The notes: generated from the sequence alone by a model not told the origin. 64,000 bases of DNA from GWF2-33-9 sp964500435 (GCA_964500435.1 CAZCNL010000001.1:248001-312000); one strand, 5' to 3'. Shown: positions 1 through 10,264, counted from the first letter of the stretch. Numbers and translations: made by a program.

Positions 1-114
1 ATATGCAAAAAGGCAATTAACTTGGTTTAACAAAAATCCACATATAAATTGGCTTAATTCAAATATTTTTGATAATTTGAATTTATTAAAAAGCATCATT
101 AATAAAACAATTAG

Positions 115-1626
115 ATGAAAAAAATAAGAATACCTCTACAATATCAAATAATTATCGGACTTCTATTGGGAAGTTTATTCGGATTGCTGTTCCCTGTTTC
201 TCAAAATTCATTACAAATAAAATATATTGATAAAAATAAAGAAAAGAAAGTTTATATTCAAAACAGTGATTCAATTATTGTAAATTATTGGGAAGAATCA
301 AGTAATTCCGTCCATTCAAAAACATTTAATAATAAAAATACTACTTTTATTATAAATTTTTATAATAAAATTACTCAAAATCCAGACAACGTTAAACTCG
401 AATTATATGTTTATAAAAATGGTGTTCCTTACTCTCGCTTTAATCAAATTATATCTATAAGTAAAGTTGAAACTTTAGCGACATTGATTAAACCAATTGG
501 AACTATATTTATACAATTACTTTTTTTGCTGGCAATTCCCTTGGTACTTTCTACTTTAATTGTTGGTGCTGCAAGCTTAAAGGATGTGAAAACTTTAGGA
601 AAATTAGGAGGTAAAACTTTACTTCTATATCTATTCACAACAGCATTAGCTTTAATAATTGGAGTAAGTTTAGCAAATTTAATTAGTCCTGGTTCTCGAT
701 TAAATGAATTGTCTAAATTACAATTTAAAGAAAATGCCGGCGAATTTGCACAATCTATAAATAAAAACATAGATTTTGATATTACAAATTTTATAATTAA
801 CTCAATACCAAAAAACATTTTTGAATCACTTGTTTCGGGAAATATGCTTCAAATTGTTTTTTTCTCGTTGTTTTTTGGCATAACTTTAATTTTTATTGAT
901 AAAGATAAATCAAAAATTATAATACATTTTCTAAGTGCTGTTAGTGATGTTCTAATTAAAATGGTTGAATTAGTAATGAAATTAGCCCCAGTTGGCGTAT
1001 TTGCATTAATTTCATTTACTATTGCTGATTTCGGAGTAAATATAATTACAACTTTATTCTGGTATATTTTCACCGTATTGCTCGGTTTACTTATTCATAC
1101 AGTAATTTCATATTCAATACTTTTACGATTATTTTCAAAATATCCCGTAATTGAATTTTTTCGTAAAATACGATATGTCCAAGCGATTGCTTTTAGTGCA
1201 AGTTCTTCAGCGGCAACATTACCTGTTACAATCGAAACTGCTGAAAAGGAATTAAAATTACCAAGGAAAGTTACAAGTTTCGTATTACCTTTGGGAGCCA
1301 CAATAAATATGGATGGTACAGGTCTTTACCAAGGAGTTGCGGCAATTTTTATTGCACAATTTTATGGAGTTGATTTGAATTTAATTCAACAATTAACCAT
1401 AATAATTATGGGAGTGTTGGCTTCAATAGGTACAGCACCTGTTCCTGGAGTAGGAATAATTATGTTAATTGGTATTTTACAATCCGTTGGCCTGCCTGTA
1501 GAAGGTATTGGATTAATTTTAGGGGTCGATCGAATTTTGGATATGTCAAGAACAATTACAAACGTTACCGGTGATTTAGTTGTTGCAACGATTGTAAGTA
1601 ATGACGAAATTGATTTAGAAAATTGA
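115..1626 (+). CDS. Dicarboxylate/amino acid:cation symporter (DAACS/SDF family)
   Basis: Inner-membrane secondary transporter of the glutamate/aspartate/C4-dicarboxylate:cation family. The core signatures are visible: the serine-rich re-entrant loop ASSSAATLP near residues 362-370 and the NMDGT motif at 398-402, with the usual series of hydrophobic helices. The first helix (about residues 11-28) is followed by a polar stretch of roughly 95 residues before the conserved LIKPIGTIFI segment near 124-133. In typical members this loop is only about 25-35 residues, so an extra extracytoplasmic domain of some 60-70 residues is inferred. The ATG is the first in frame and has no clear Shine-Dalgarno sequence. 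Substrate (glutamate, aspartate or dicarboxylate) and coupling ion cannot be read from sequence. The gene stands alone, followed by a secreted-protein gene on the same strand. Confidence 0.92.
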   Translation: MKKIRIPLQYQIIIGLLLGSLFGLLFPVSQNSLQIKYIDKNKEKKVYIQNSDSIIVNYWEESSNSVHSKTFNNKNTTFIINFYNKITQNPDNVKLELYVYKNGVPYSRFNQIISISKVETLATLIKPIGTIFIQLLFLLAIPLVLSTLIVGAASLKDVKTLGKLGGKTLLLYLFTTALALIIGVSLANLISPGSRLNELSKLQFKENAGEFAQSINKNIDFDITNFIINSIPKNIFESLVSGNMLQIVFFSLFFGITLIFIDKDKSKIIIHFLSAVSDVLIKMVELVMKLAPVGVFALISFTIADFGVNIITTLFWYIFTVLLGLLIHTVISYSILLRLFSKYPVIEFFRKIRYVQAIAFSASSSAATLPVTIETAEKELKLPRKVTSFVLPLGATINMDGTGLYQGVAAIFIAQFYGVDLNLIQQLTIIIMGVLASIGTAPVPGVGIIMLIGILQSVGLPVEGIGLILGVDRILDMSRTITNVTGDLVVATIVSNDEIDLEN

Positions 1627-1734
1627 TTGTTCTATATATCAACTTTAGTAATTTGTAACAATTAAATATTAGAAATGTCTTAGTAATAATATTTTAGTTA
1701 AGAAAACAAACATTAAATAATAAATAGGTATAAT

Positions 1735-4700
1735 ATGTTAAATAAAACTACTTTTTATTTCTTTGTTGCCATTTTGTTTTTACTATCATTTTGGCAAAAA
1801 GATTCGCTGGCACAAGACTTCTTCGGGCAGACGAGATATCCAGACGGACAAAACGGTCAAACGATGGCAGTTGACCAAAACAACAACCTCTACATTGGTG
1901 TTTGGGGTAAAGGAATTTTAAAATCTACTAACCAAGGTAATTCATTTACATTAATGAACAACGGATTGACCAATTTCTTAATAAAAGATATCACAGTTAG
2001 CTCAAACGGCAAAATTTTCATTACTACATTTGGTGGTGGTGTTTTTCGTTCAGATAATGGAGGTACTTCGTGGGTTCAAATAAATAACGGTCTGAGAACT
2101 TTATTAACATCTACAATTAAAGTATTTCCTACGGGATTAGTTGTTTTAGGCACTTATGGATGCGGTGTATATACATCAACTAACGACGGAGCAAATTGGG
2201 TTGAAAGTAATACAGGATTGCCCTATCGAGCAATAAGTGCTATTGAATTTACTCGAAACGGTTATATTTTATTAGGAACATACGGAGGCGGTGTTTTCCA
2301 ATCTCGAGATACAGCCAAAACTTGGCGAAAAAGTAGTTCTGGCTTAGGTAATTACTTTATTCATAGATTCACTCGTGATGCTGTTGGTGATGTTTGGGTG
2401 GCTACAAATGGCAAAGGAATTTTTAGCTCTCCAAATGATGGAATAAGTTGGGGTAAATATGACACCACTGGCATCAATGATTTAAATGTTACTTGTTTGG
2501 TAATTACAGAAAGTAATGAACCTATCATTGGAACTCGAAATGGTGGCATTCAATATTGGGATAAAGATTTATACCGTACTTGGCGAACTCCTTTTCAGCC
2601 AATAATGGGTGTTACTGCTTTAGCAAAAGGAAATAATGGCAGAATCTATGCAGTCGGCACCAATATTGATTTATATGTAACGACGAATAATGGAAGGAAT
2701 TGGACACAACTTGCAAGTTACAAAGATAATGGAAATATTAGTGCATTTGCAATTGATAATGGTGTTATTTTTGGACAATTTAATTCGAAAAATCTCAGAT
2801 ATTCATCTGATTATGGAAATAACTGGAGTTTAACAAACTTACCAGATTCAAAAGTTAATGCAATTATTAAAACAAATTCGGGAACATACTATTTGGGTTG
2901 TCAAAAAGGTTTATTTACATCCATAGATGGAACAAACTGGGCGCAACATTCAAGATTCAAAGATACTGTTGTTGAAGCTCTGGCATATAAAGATGGATTT
3001 TTAGTAGCAAGCGTGACTTATTATCCCCCACCACCAAACCCTCCTGCAACTCCAGGCGACCCTGTTCCAAGCATCCATATTTCTATTGATGATGGTGCAT
3101 CATTTACCAAAAAAACATATCCTACAAATGGACCTTTGACAAATAAATTACTCATTGCATTAAATGGCAATATTTACGCTCGAATGAATCAAATGATTTA
3201 CAAATCAACTGATAATGCAAATTCTTGGTCAACTCTGAATATTTCTGGATTTGGCAACTTAACCGTTAATGATATAAACGTAGATGCGATTAATGCAAAT
3301 TTTGTGTATGTTGCAACAAATAAAGGGTTGTTTAAATCTCAAGATGGTGGAAGTAACTGGCTTTACACTAAATTATCTTATTTAACTCAAGATACTTTAA
3401 ATTGCAGAGTAGTAAATGTTAGCAATGACGGAAGAATTAATGTAATAGCTTCATTTTCTTTGGATATATTTGCAACAAATGGTCTTTGGTATTCAACTGA
3501 TTCTGGTTTCACTTGGGATTCATTAAATACAAGTGTTACTTCTGCTGATAACATTACACTTTCGAGTGACGGTGAAAGCAACTTATTTATGGCTTCGAAT
3601 GCAATACATCGACATTTCAACCCAGCAAATATGCCAATTCCTGAAATAATTGGACCTCTCGATGGAACAAAAGGATTGACTTTAACTCCTACTTTCACTT
3701 GGCATCCAGCTAATAAAGCAGATTTATACGAATTTCAAATATCTGATGATGAAACTTTTATGAATATTATGGATTATTTAGTCTCATCTGATACACTTTA
3801 TACAGTTGTAAATCCATTAAATTATAATACTACATATTATTGGCGGGTACGTTCGAAAACAGATGGTTCATACTCGCAATGGTCTGCTACTGCATCTTTT
3901 TCTACTTTGTTAAATGCACCGACTTTAATAGAACCACCAAACAATTCGACTGGTGTTAGCTTAGTTCCTCAATTTAAATGGCAATCAGTACCAAATGCAT
4001 TAATTTATGAATTCATTCTTGCTTATGATAACAACTTTACAAACATTGTTTTTACTGCTGATTCTTTAAAAGATACACTTCTTGTGTCTCAGACATTATT
4101 GCCTGATAAGACATTTTATTGGAAAGTTAAAGCAAAGAATGATAATAGTGTCAGCCCTTGGTCTGAAATTTGGTCATTTAAAACAACATTTGGACCACCA
4201 TCATTAATATCACCCCAAAACGATTCTATAAATGTTGAAATCGATACTAAATTATCTTGGGGTAAGGTTCTGAATGCAACATATTACAATGTATTGATTT
4301 CAAAAGACCAGAATTTTACAAATGTACAACCAGTTAAAGTAAATAACTCTGAATTTTTACAATTATCTAATTTAGATTATGATTCAAAATATTATTGGAA
4401 AGTAAGTACGGGTAGCAATCAAGGTGAAAGTATATACTCAAATCCTTGGAATTTCACAACGCTAGTACAACCTGTTGAACTTAATACTCCATTAAATAAT
4501 GCACTTAATGTTCCTGTTAATACATCTCTTTCTTGGATTAAAGTTGGTAATTATACAAAATATCAAATAATTATTGCTAAAGACGCCGAATTTTCTCAAA
4601 TAATTAAAGATACAGTCATTTCTGGAACCCAATTAAACAATCTTAGTTTTGATGGATATAAAGAGTATTACTGGAAAGTAAGAGTAAATGAAACACCAAA

Positions 4701-5589
4701 ATTAGGTTATTGGTCTGAGGTTTGGAACTTCAAAACATATTTGAATAAAACAGGGCTCCGATACCCTGACAATCATCTTACAAATTTGCCTACAACAATT
4801 AGTTTTATTTGGTTTCCAACTGATGGTGCTGATTATTATTTCTTGCAAATTGCTCGTGATGTAAATTTCAATGATTTAATTTTTAGTAAAGACTCAATAC
4901 AATCTACGACTTTTGAGGTATCTGATTTATCATTTTCGACAAAGTATTTTTGGAGAGTACGGTCAAGCAATAAAGATGGCTTTTCTGAGTGGTCAGATGT
5001 ATGGGATTTCCAAACAGGTTCGGTAGTACCTATTTTATTAAGACCAGCTAATAATTCGATGGATTTATATCCACCAGTATTATTTGAATGGAAACCGATA
5101 ACAAATGCAAAATCATATTTCATCCAATTATCTATGGACGAGACTTTCACTGACTTAATTTATAGTAGTGACACAATAACAACAAACACATTAACTTTGG
5201 AAGGCGATATTTTATTATCGTTAAATCGTTATTTTTGGCGTGTCAAGGCAATATTTGCTGAAAACGAATCTGATTGGTCCGCAACCTGGGTTTTCGTTAT
5301 GGGCGAAACTTCTGTCAAAGAATATCTCATTGATTATTCAATTTTAAATGTCTATCCTAATCCAGCAAATCACAATGCGAGAGTGTCATTTGCTCCAAAC
5401 TCCTCAGGTTTTGCAAAGATTGCTATTTATAATTTAAATGGTGAAATTATAAGTAATATATTCTCGGGTTATTTATTTGAAAATACAAATTTCGATATTA
5501 ATACAAGTGAAATTAATAATGGAAATTATTTTGTAATAGCTGAAATTAATGGTTATTTCTATATTACAAAACTTCAAATCAATAAATAA
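1735..5589 (+). CDS. T9SS-secreted beta-propeller / fibronectin-III-like repeat protein
   Basis: Large secreted protein (1284 residues). An N-terminal signal peptide (hydrophobic residues 7-25, ending near LAQ) is followed by about 600 residues of propeller-type repeats of the BNR/sortilin/YCF48 kind, seen as recurring S-x-D-x-G-x-x-W motifs (SDNGGTSW, SNDGISW, SQDGGSNW). From about residue 636 to 1185 there are six tandem modules of about 90 residues, each with a P-x-x-x-x-x-G/N opening and a Y-Y/F-W-R/K-V core, as in FN3-like domains. The last 90 residues form a type A type IX secretion sorting domain (LNVYPNPANHNA, NLNGEI, then a final strand). It is therefore probably exported through T9SS and surface-anchored or released. 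The function of the propeller is unknown; adhesion or polysaccharide binding is only a guess. Confidence 0.88.
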   Translation: MLNKTTFYFFVAILFLLSFWQKDSLAQDFFGQTRYPDGQNGQTMAVDQNNNLYIGVWGKGILKSTNQGNSFTLMNNGLTNFLIKDITVSSNGKIFITTFGGGVFRSDNGGTSWVQINNGLRTLLTSTIKVFPTGLVVLGTYGCGVYTSTNDGANWVESNTGLPYRAISAIEFTRNGYILLGTYGGGVFQSRDTAKTWRKSSSGLGNYFIHRFTRDAVGDVWVATNGKGIFSSPNDGISWGKYDTTGINDLNVTCLVITESNEPIIGTRNGGIQYWDKDLYRTWRTPFQPIMGVTALAKGNNGRIYAVGTNIDLYVTTNNGRNWTQLASYKDNGNISAFAIDNGVIFGQFNSKNLRYSSDYGNNWSLTNLPDSKVNAIIKTNSGTYYLGCQKGLFTSIDGTNWAQHSRFKDTVVEALAYKDGFLVASVTYYPPPPNPPATPGDPVPSIHISIDDGASFTKKTYPTNGPLTNKLLIALNGNIYARMNQMIYKSTDNANSWSTLNISGFGNLTVNDINVDAINANFVYVATNKGLFKSQDGGSNWLYTKLSYLTQDTLNCRVVNVSNDGRINVIASFSLDIFATNGLWYSTDSGFTWDSLNTSVTSADNITLSSDGESNLFMASNAIHRHFNPANMPIPEIIGPLDGTKGLTLTPTFTWHPANKADLYEFQISDDETFMNIMDYLVSSDTLYTVVNPLNYNTTYYWRVRSKTDGSYSQWSATASFSTLLNAPTLIEPPNNSTGVSLVPQFKWQSVPNALIYEFILAYDNNFTNIVFTADSLKDTLLVSQTLLPDKTFYWKVKAKNDNSVSPWSEIWSFKTTFGPPSLISPQNDSINVEIDTKLSWGKVLNATYYNVLISKDQNFTNVQPVKVNNSEFLQLSNLDYDSKYYWKVSTGSNQGESIYSNPWNFTTLVQPVELNTPLNNALNVPVNTSLSWIKVGNYTKYQIIIAKDAEFSQIIKDTVISGTQLNNLSFDGYKEYYWKVRVNETPKLGYWSEVWNFKTYLNKTGLRYPDNHLTNLPTTISFIWFPTDGADYYFLQIARDVNFNDLIFSKDSIQSTTFEVSDLSFSTKYFWRVRSSNKDGFSEWSDVWDFQTGSVVPILLRPANNSMDLYPPVLFEWKPITNAKSYFIQLSMDETFTDLIYSSDTITTNTLTLEGDILLSLNRYFWRVKAIFAENESDWSATWVFVMGETSVKEYLIDYSILNVYPNPANHNARVSFAPNSSGFAKIAIYNLNGEIISNIFSGYLFENTNFDINTSEINNGNYFVIAEINGYFYITKLQINK

Positions 5590-5638
5590 ATATTAATGAA
5601 GTTAATATAATTTCCTTTTTTAAAATAATTCATTAAGC

Positions 5639-5676
5639 GAAAGGCTTTCTAAAATTAGAAAGCCTTTCTTTTTATT
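5639..5676 (+). terminator. Rho-independent terminator after the propeller gene
   Basis: Perfect 12-bp stem (5639-5650 with 5657-5668) and a 6-nt loop, followed by a T-rich run. It lies about 50 nt after the stop codon of the plus-strand gene. Confidence 0.88.
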
Positions 5677-5721
5677 TTTGACTGAGTTCAATAATTATAA
5701 ATAACATTTTATCTATAAAAT

Positions 5722-5751
5722 AATATGCCATACTGAAAAATATGGCATATT
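5722..5751 (-). terminator. Probable terminator of the ZU5-like lipoprotein gene
   Basis: Perfect 11-bp inverted repeat (5722-5732 with 5741-5751, loop of 8) just downstream of the minus-strand lipoprotein gene. Read on the minus strand it is followed by an A/T-rich but interrupted T tract, so it is a weaker candidate than the neighbouring plus-strand hairpin. Confidence 0.55.
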
Positions 5752-5777
5752 TTGTGTAGTTTTAAAATTATTGTGGC

Positions 5778-7154
5778 TTAAATATCAAATTCGTACACCA
5801 GAAGCATTTTTGAGATCTCTTCTTCATAATTCAAAGTGCTGATAAATGTTCTAAACTTTTTAATGAACTTTCCACCTTTTATTATCTGTATTTCAATTGG
5901 CATTGCTCCACTCCCAGCATTAATATACCAAATATTCGTGTAAACTTTATAATGTCCTGAAGGTAATTTTTTCTTGCTATAAATATTTCTAATAGCATAA
6001 CCAACCCCATCAGTCGAGGTTCTATCTAAAGCTGCTGAACCATCAGCAGAATATGGAGTATGCCAAGACACAACCATATTATTTGGACCATACATAAATA
6101 AATCAATTGTATAAATTTTCGAAGGAGTATTAGTCCAAGATAATGTAATTTGCAATTCACCAGTTCCTAAAGAAACTGTTCCTTTCGGCCATATTGTAGG
6201 AAAACCTGATTGCCAATCACCTCCAGATAAAGGTAATGATGCCCATGGGAAATTATCAGATGTACTCCAACTTATTTGATTTGAAAAAGAGTTTACATTT
6301 ACAGTTATTGGAAGGCTGTAATATTGTGTTGGTCCTGGTGGTGAAAATAAACTTCCAGCTTTTGTCCTTGAAACTATAATCACATAAGTTCCTGGTCTTA
6401 AACCAACCATATAAGTTGTACTTAAAGGCTTTTCGCCAGTAACAACCGATCCAGTTGAAGCAGTATAATTGGTGTATGTTGTTCCAATATCCTCTGCATA
6501 TTTTGGAGTAAAGCTTTGAACCATTAAAGTATAATAATAATCATTTGGATAACTATGCTCCATTTTAATTCCACCACTTCGGTGATATTCTTGTATTTTG
6601 CTCCCCATAGGAACGCCTTGTGGAGTCTCCTTATTTTGAACAACGGCAAAATAGCCAAGTTCAAAAACACTTACACCTAATCGCTTATTTGTTGCATCAA
6701 TTTCGCTAAAAGGAATTTCAACCCAGTTTGCCTCTGTTTCAGAATACCATATAATTGCTACTCCATCAAGATTAGTTAACGTACTTGCTGGTAAAAACAC
6801 TTTAACTGGATATGAAAAAATAAAGTGGGAAGGTCCAAAATGAAGAACATTTCCAATTAAATTATACTTGTCAGGAATAGGTGAGGGAAATTCTGATGAT
6901 GGTACATTATTTTCAATTGAAAATATTACTTTTCCACTGTTCCCATTTTCATCTTTTGAAACAGCACCGCTCGGTACAATTATTTCGGAACCAGAGGATG
7001 TTTTGAGATTACCTCCATTGTCCGTATTAATTTCTTTTGTAGGAACATTCGAGTTTTCATCTTGTGGGCTATTGCTTGATTTAAATAAATCACAAGATTG
7101 TAGAAGCAGTAACGATAAGAAAATTACAAATGAATAAATAAAAACTTTTTTCAT
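5778..7154 (-). CDS. Lipoprotein with ZU5-like N-terminal domain
   Basis: Predicted lipoprotein of 458 residues. A hydrophobic signal segment ends in the lipobox LLQSC, giving lipidated Cys21, then a low-complexity Ser/Asn/Asp linker. Residues about 47-170 match the pattern of bacterial ZU5-like domains (GGNLKTSSGSEIIVPSGAVS, then a beta-rich segment with YPVKVFLP). The remainder is beta-rich with many aromatic and Gly/Ser/Thr residues and no motif I recognise. A very good Shine-Dalgarno sequence (AAGGAGG, about 5 nt upstream of the ATG) is present, which is rare in this window. Converges with the propeller gene. Likely outer-membrane or periplasmic; function unknown. Confidence 0.75.
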   Translation of the reverse strand: MKKVFIYSFVIFLSLLLLQSCDLFKSSNSPQDENSNVPTKEINTDNGGNLKTSSGSEIIVPSGAVSKDENGNSGKVIFSIENNVPSSEFPSPIPDKYNLIGNVLHFGPSHFIFSYPVKVFLPASTLTNLDGVAIIWYSETEANWVEIPFSEIDATNKRLGVSVFELGYFAVVQNKETPQGVPMGSKIQEYHRSGGIKMEHSYPNDYYYTLMVQSFTPKYAEDIGTTYTNYTASTGSVVTGEKPLSTTYMVGLRPGTYVIIVSRTKAGSLFSPPGPTQYYSLPITVNVNSFSNQISWSTSDNFPWASLPLSGGDWQSGFPTIWPKGTVSLGTGELQITLSWTNTPSKIYTIDLFMYGPNNMVVSWHTPYSADGSAALDRTSTDGVGYAIRNIYSKKKLPSGHYKVYTNIWYINAGSGAMPIEIQIIKGGKFIKKFRTFISTLNYEEEISKMLLVYEFDI

Positions 7155-7442
7155 AAAACCTCCTTATAAATTAATACGAGAAAAGTTGATCATAAATTAA
7201 TCAATAATTTTTAAATAAACAACATTAATATGTTCTTTTTTTGATTTTTATGAATAAATATTAATTATTATTTTATTTATTTTACGAATAGAAAAATTAT
7301 GTCTTATGAATCGTTATTCATTACTAACTTTTAAATATTAAAACAGTAAATATGAATGTAAAATTCAAATTATAACATATAAAAGTGTACTATAAAACAC
7401 AAATTAGTTTAAATTATGATTATATTTTAATATTTTAATATA
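7155..7442. other. AT-rich intergenic stretch without a recognisable gene
   Basis: About 290 nt of very AT-rich sequence between two minus-strand genes. No open frame of note, hairpin terminator, tRNA or riboswitch-like structure was seen. It must hold the promoter of the lipoprotein gene, but no convincing TAnnTTTG element was located on the minus strand. Confidence 0.6.
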
Positions 7443-8597
7443 TTAATGAACTTTTAGCAATGAAAAATTTTTGATTATTTCAAGATATTTATCCAACATT
7501 TTTTCGAAAATTGAATTCCATTCATATTGCTTGACAGAGCTCAGAGCGTTCAACTGAATTTCTTTGTATAATTTCGGTGAGTTTAAAATAAGATTAATTT
7601 GATTTGCATATGAAACGGCATCATTTGGTTTTATAAGTATTCCATTATAAAAGTTTGTGATTATATCTGCTGGACCGTTAATATTTGAACAAATAACTGG
7701 AATACCAGAAGCCATTGCCTCTAAAATAACAATACCAAAAGTCTCCGTTGTAGATGGAAAAACAAATAAATCACTTGAAGCATAGGCCTCAGACAATTCA
7801 TCATTATACAATCGACCTAAAAAAACACTTTCGGGTATATTTTTTTGCAAATCAAATCTTGCAGGACCATCACCAACAAAAACAAAGACATAATCATCCC
7901 GAATTTTTTTAAGATATTTATTGACTTCTATCAAAACTTTTAAGTCCTTTTCCCAAACTAATCGACCAACGAATAATAAAGCTTTTTTATTTCTGATTCG
8001 ATGCTTGAATTTCCAATTATTATTTTTGAATTCTTGATCAAATCTTTTCAACTCAATCCCATTCGGCAAGTGTATTAGATTCTTAAAATGATGTTCCTGA
8101 AGTTCATCTATTATTGTTTTAGAAGGCACAAAAACAGCATTACAAGAATTATATAATTTTCTTAAATAACTCCATCCGAAATGTTCGATAAAATCAACTT
8201 TATAATATTTTGAATAGCTGGGAAAGTGAGTGTGATAGGTTGAAACAACAGGCAAATTTCTACTTTTAGCATATTTAATTGCAAATTGTCCTAATGGACA
8301 AGGACTGTGAAAATGTAATATATCTGGTTTGAAATTATCTAATTCAAAACTTAACTGATTACGTTTTGGTATTGGAATATGATAATCCTTGTAAAAAGGC
8401 AATTGTATTGAAGAAACTTTTTTAATATTAATTTTTTTTGTAGTTTCTTTTTTGAATAATGGTGAAAAAAATATACTTTCTATTTCTTTTTCTTTCAAAA
8501 AATCAACGATTTTAAATAAAGTTCTTGTAACGCCATCTTGACCTTCAACCATAGTCCCGTTAAAATATGCAATTCTTAAATTTCTATTATCAACCAT
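7443..8597 (-). CDS. Glycosyltransferase family 4 (GT-B) protein
   Basis: Retaining nucleotide-sugar glycosyltransferase of the GT4 type, 384 residues. The N-terminal half carries the glycine-containing loop GQDGVTRTL and the acceptor-side Rossmann fold (HFHSPCPLGQFA, TYHTHFPSY). The C-terminal half has LFVGRLVWEKD, the E-x7-E donor motif within ETFGIVILEAMASGIPV near residues 285-300, and a following NGPADII segment. The TYHTHF and GVTRTL motifs recall alpha-mannosyl- and diacylglycerol-glucosyl-transferases (MgtA/PimB-like), so a glycolipid or envelope glycan acceptor is plausible but not proven. Cytoplasmic or membrane-associated. Monocistronic; divergent from the SLC13 transporter gene. 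Confidence 0.88.
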   Translation of the reverse strand: MVDNRNLRIAYFNGTMVEGQDGVTRTLFKIVDFLKEKEIESIFFSPLFKKETTKKINIKKVSSIQLPFYKDYHIPIPKRNQLSFELDNFKPDILHFHSPCPLGQFAIKYAKSRNLPVVSTYHTHFPSYSKYYKVDFIEHFGWSYLRKLYNSCNAVFVPSKTIIDELQEHHFKNLIHLPNGIELKRFDQEFKNNNWKFKHRIRNKKALLFVGRLVWEKDLKVLIEVNKYLKKIRDDYVFVFVGDGPARFDLQKNIPESVFLGRLYNDELSEAYASSDLFVFPSTTETFGIVILEAMASGIPVICSNINGPADIITNFYNGILIKPNDAVSYANQINLILNSPKLYKEIQLNALSSVKQYEWNSIFEKMLDKYLEIIKNFSLLKVH

Positions 8598-8616
8598 AAA
8601 ATCTCCGAAATAATTA

Positions 8617-8624
8617 CAAAACTA
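8617..8624 (-). promoter_or_regulatory. Bacteroidota-type -7 box for the GT4 gene
   Basis: Minus-strand TAGTTTTG, matching TAnnTTTG, 19 nt upstream of the GT4 ATG. No TTG at the ideal -33 distance. Confidence 0.5.
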
Positions 8625-8731
8625 ATTTTTAATAATTTGCTATACATTAAACCTGAGTTAAGGTTTATTAATAATTGTTACGTTAGAATAAAGAAAAAGT
8701 TTAAAAATTAATAACGATATTAAAAATTTCT

Positions 8732-8739
8732 TACTTTTG
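8732..8739 (+). promoter_or_regulatory. Bacteroidota-type -7 box for the SLC13 transporter gene
   Basis: TACTTTTG, matching TAnnTTTG, about 70 nt upstream of the transporter ATG. No clear -33 TTG. Confidence 0.5.
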
Positions 8740-8809
8740 TATAAGTTCAAAATTCAAAACTAAATCAACATAAATGTAATATTATGATAATTCAATAAAA
8801 GGTAATAAA

Positions 8810-10264
8810 ATGACCCATAATAAAATTTATCTAATATTGATAGCGTTCTTTTTATTTTTCATAACGTTAATATTCCCAATTTTTCCAAGTTCAATTACTG
8901 CATCAAAAATGTTTTCTGTTGTAGTATTAATGGCGTTTTTATGGTTAACTGAAGCCCTACCATTAGGTATTACATCACTTTTGCCAATTGTGTTATATCC
9001 ATTATTGCAAATTGATTCAACTTCATCAACTTCAACAAACTATATGAATAGCACAATATTTTTATTTATGGGTGGATTTTTCTTATCAATTGCAATGGAA
9101 AAATGGAATTTACATAAAAGATTAGCTTTAAATTTATTAAAAATATTGGGAACTTCTAAGCATAAAATTATTTTAGGTTTTTTACTTTCGACCTCAATAA
9201 TGTCAATGTTCCTCTCTAATACTGCTACAGCTATGATAATGTTGCCTATTGCTTTATCCATAATATTTAAAGTTGAAAGTCATTTTGAGGAAAAGACAGC
9301 AAATAATTTTTCAAAGGCTTTATTGCTCACCATTGCTTATTCAGCATCAATTGGTGGAGTAGCAACACTAATTGGGACACCTCCCAATTTAGTCTTAGTT
9401 AAAGTTTACAAAATTGCTTTTTCAAATTTACCTGAAATAACATTCACCAGTTGGTTGATATATGGAATTCCAATTTCTTTGGGAATGTCAATAATACTAT
9501 TTTTGTTAATTAGCTTTGTGTATCTTAAGAAATTACCCAACAAGTTATTAGAAAAAAGTGATATAATTAATCAAATTTCACTTTTAGAATCGATACAACC
9601 AGCAGAAAAAAAAATATTAATAATATTCGCAATTACCGTTTTTCTTTGGATTTTCAGGGTTCCAATTGATTTAGGAAGTTTTGTAATACCAGGCTGGTCA
9701 TCCTTTTTAGGAATGGAAAAAACTATCGATGATGGAACAATTGCTATTTTTAGTGCTTTATTATTATTTATTGTACCGTCAAGTTTCAAAGATATGAATA
9801 TAAAAATATTAGATAGTCATTCAATAACCAAAGTCCCATGGGAAATAATTTTAATCTTTGGTGGAGGTTTTGCCCTTGCATCAGGTTTTGAACATTCAGG
9901 TTTGTCAAAAGAAATTGCGTTGAAATTAAATTATATAAATGAATTACCACTTTTCGTTATCCTTTTTGCAATTTCATTATTTGTCGTTACATTAACTGAA
10001 TTTTCCTCAAACACAGCAACAGCAGCAACTGTATTACCAATTATTGCTTCATTATCGCAAGTTTTAAACATAAACCCATTGATATTAATGGTCCCAGCAA
10101 CGATATCTGCATCTTTGGCATTTATGTTACCCATTTCTACCCCACCAAATGCTATTATTTTTAGTAGCGGTAGAATCAAAATAAATGAAATGGCAAAAGT
10201 CGGAATATATTTAAATATCTTAGGAATTATATTTGTTACTATTTTCTTTAGCATAGTTAAGTAA
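8810..10264 (+). CDS. SLC13/DASS family anion (dicarboxylate/sulfate) transporter
   Basis: Integral inner-membrane transporter of 484 residues in the divalent anion:Na+ symporter family (VcINDY/SdcS-like). Both inverted-repeat halves show the family substrate-binding SNT motif: SNTATAMIMLP starting at Ser136 and SNTATAATVLP starting at Ser400. Each is followed by the second conserved loop of its repeat (IGTPPNL; STPPNAIIFSSG). About a dozen hydrophobic segments fit the fold. Probable substrates are succinate, malate, fumarate or citrate; sulfate cannot be excluded. The start ATG follows AAAAGGTAATAAA, a modest ribosome site. Monocistronic, followed by a weak hairpin terminator. Confidence 0.93.
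   Translation: MTHNKIYLILIAFFLFFITLIFPIFPSSITASKMFSVVVLMAFLWLTEALPLGITSLLPIVLYPLLQIDSTSSTSTNYMNSTIFLFMGGFFLSIAMEKWNLHKRLALNLLKILGTSKHKIILGFLLSTSIMSMFLSNTATAMIMLPIALSIIFKVESHFEEKTANNFSKALLLTIAYSASIGGVATLIGTPPNLVLVKVYKIAFSNLPEITFTSWLIYGIPISLGMSIILFLLISFVYLKKLPNKLLEKSDIINQISLLESIQPAEKKILIIFAITVFLWIFRVPIDLGSFVIPGWSSFLGMEKTIDDGTIAIFSALLLFIVPSSFKDMNIKILDSHSITKVPWEIILIFGGGFALASGFEHSGLSKEIALKLNYINELPLFVILFAISLFVVTLTEFSSNTATAATVLPIIASLSQVLNINPLILMVPATISASLAFMLPISTPPNAIIFSSGRIKINEMAKVGIYLNILGIIFVTIFFSIVK

Noticed and set aside
7155..7442. Riboswitch or small RNA in the AT-rich gap
   Set aside because: No stable stem or conserved motif could be seen in the sequence.
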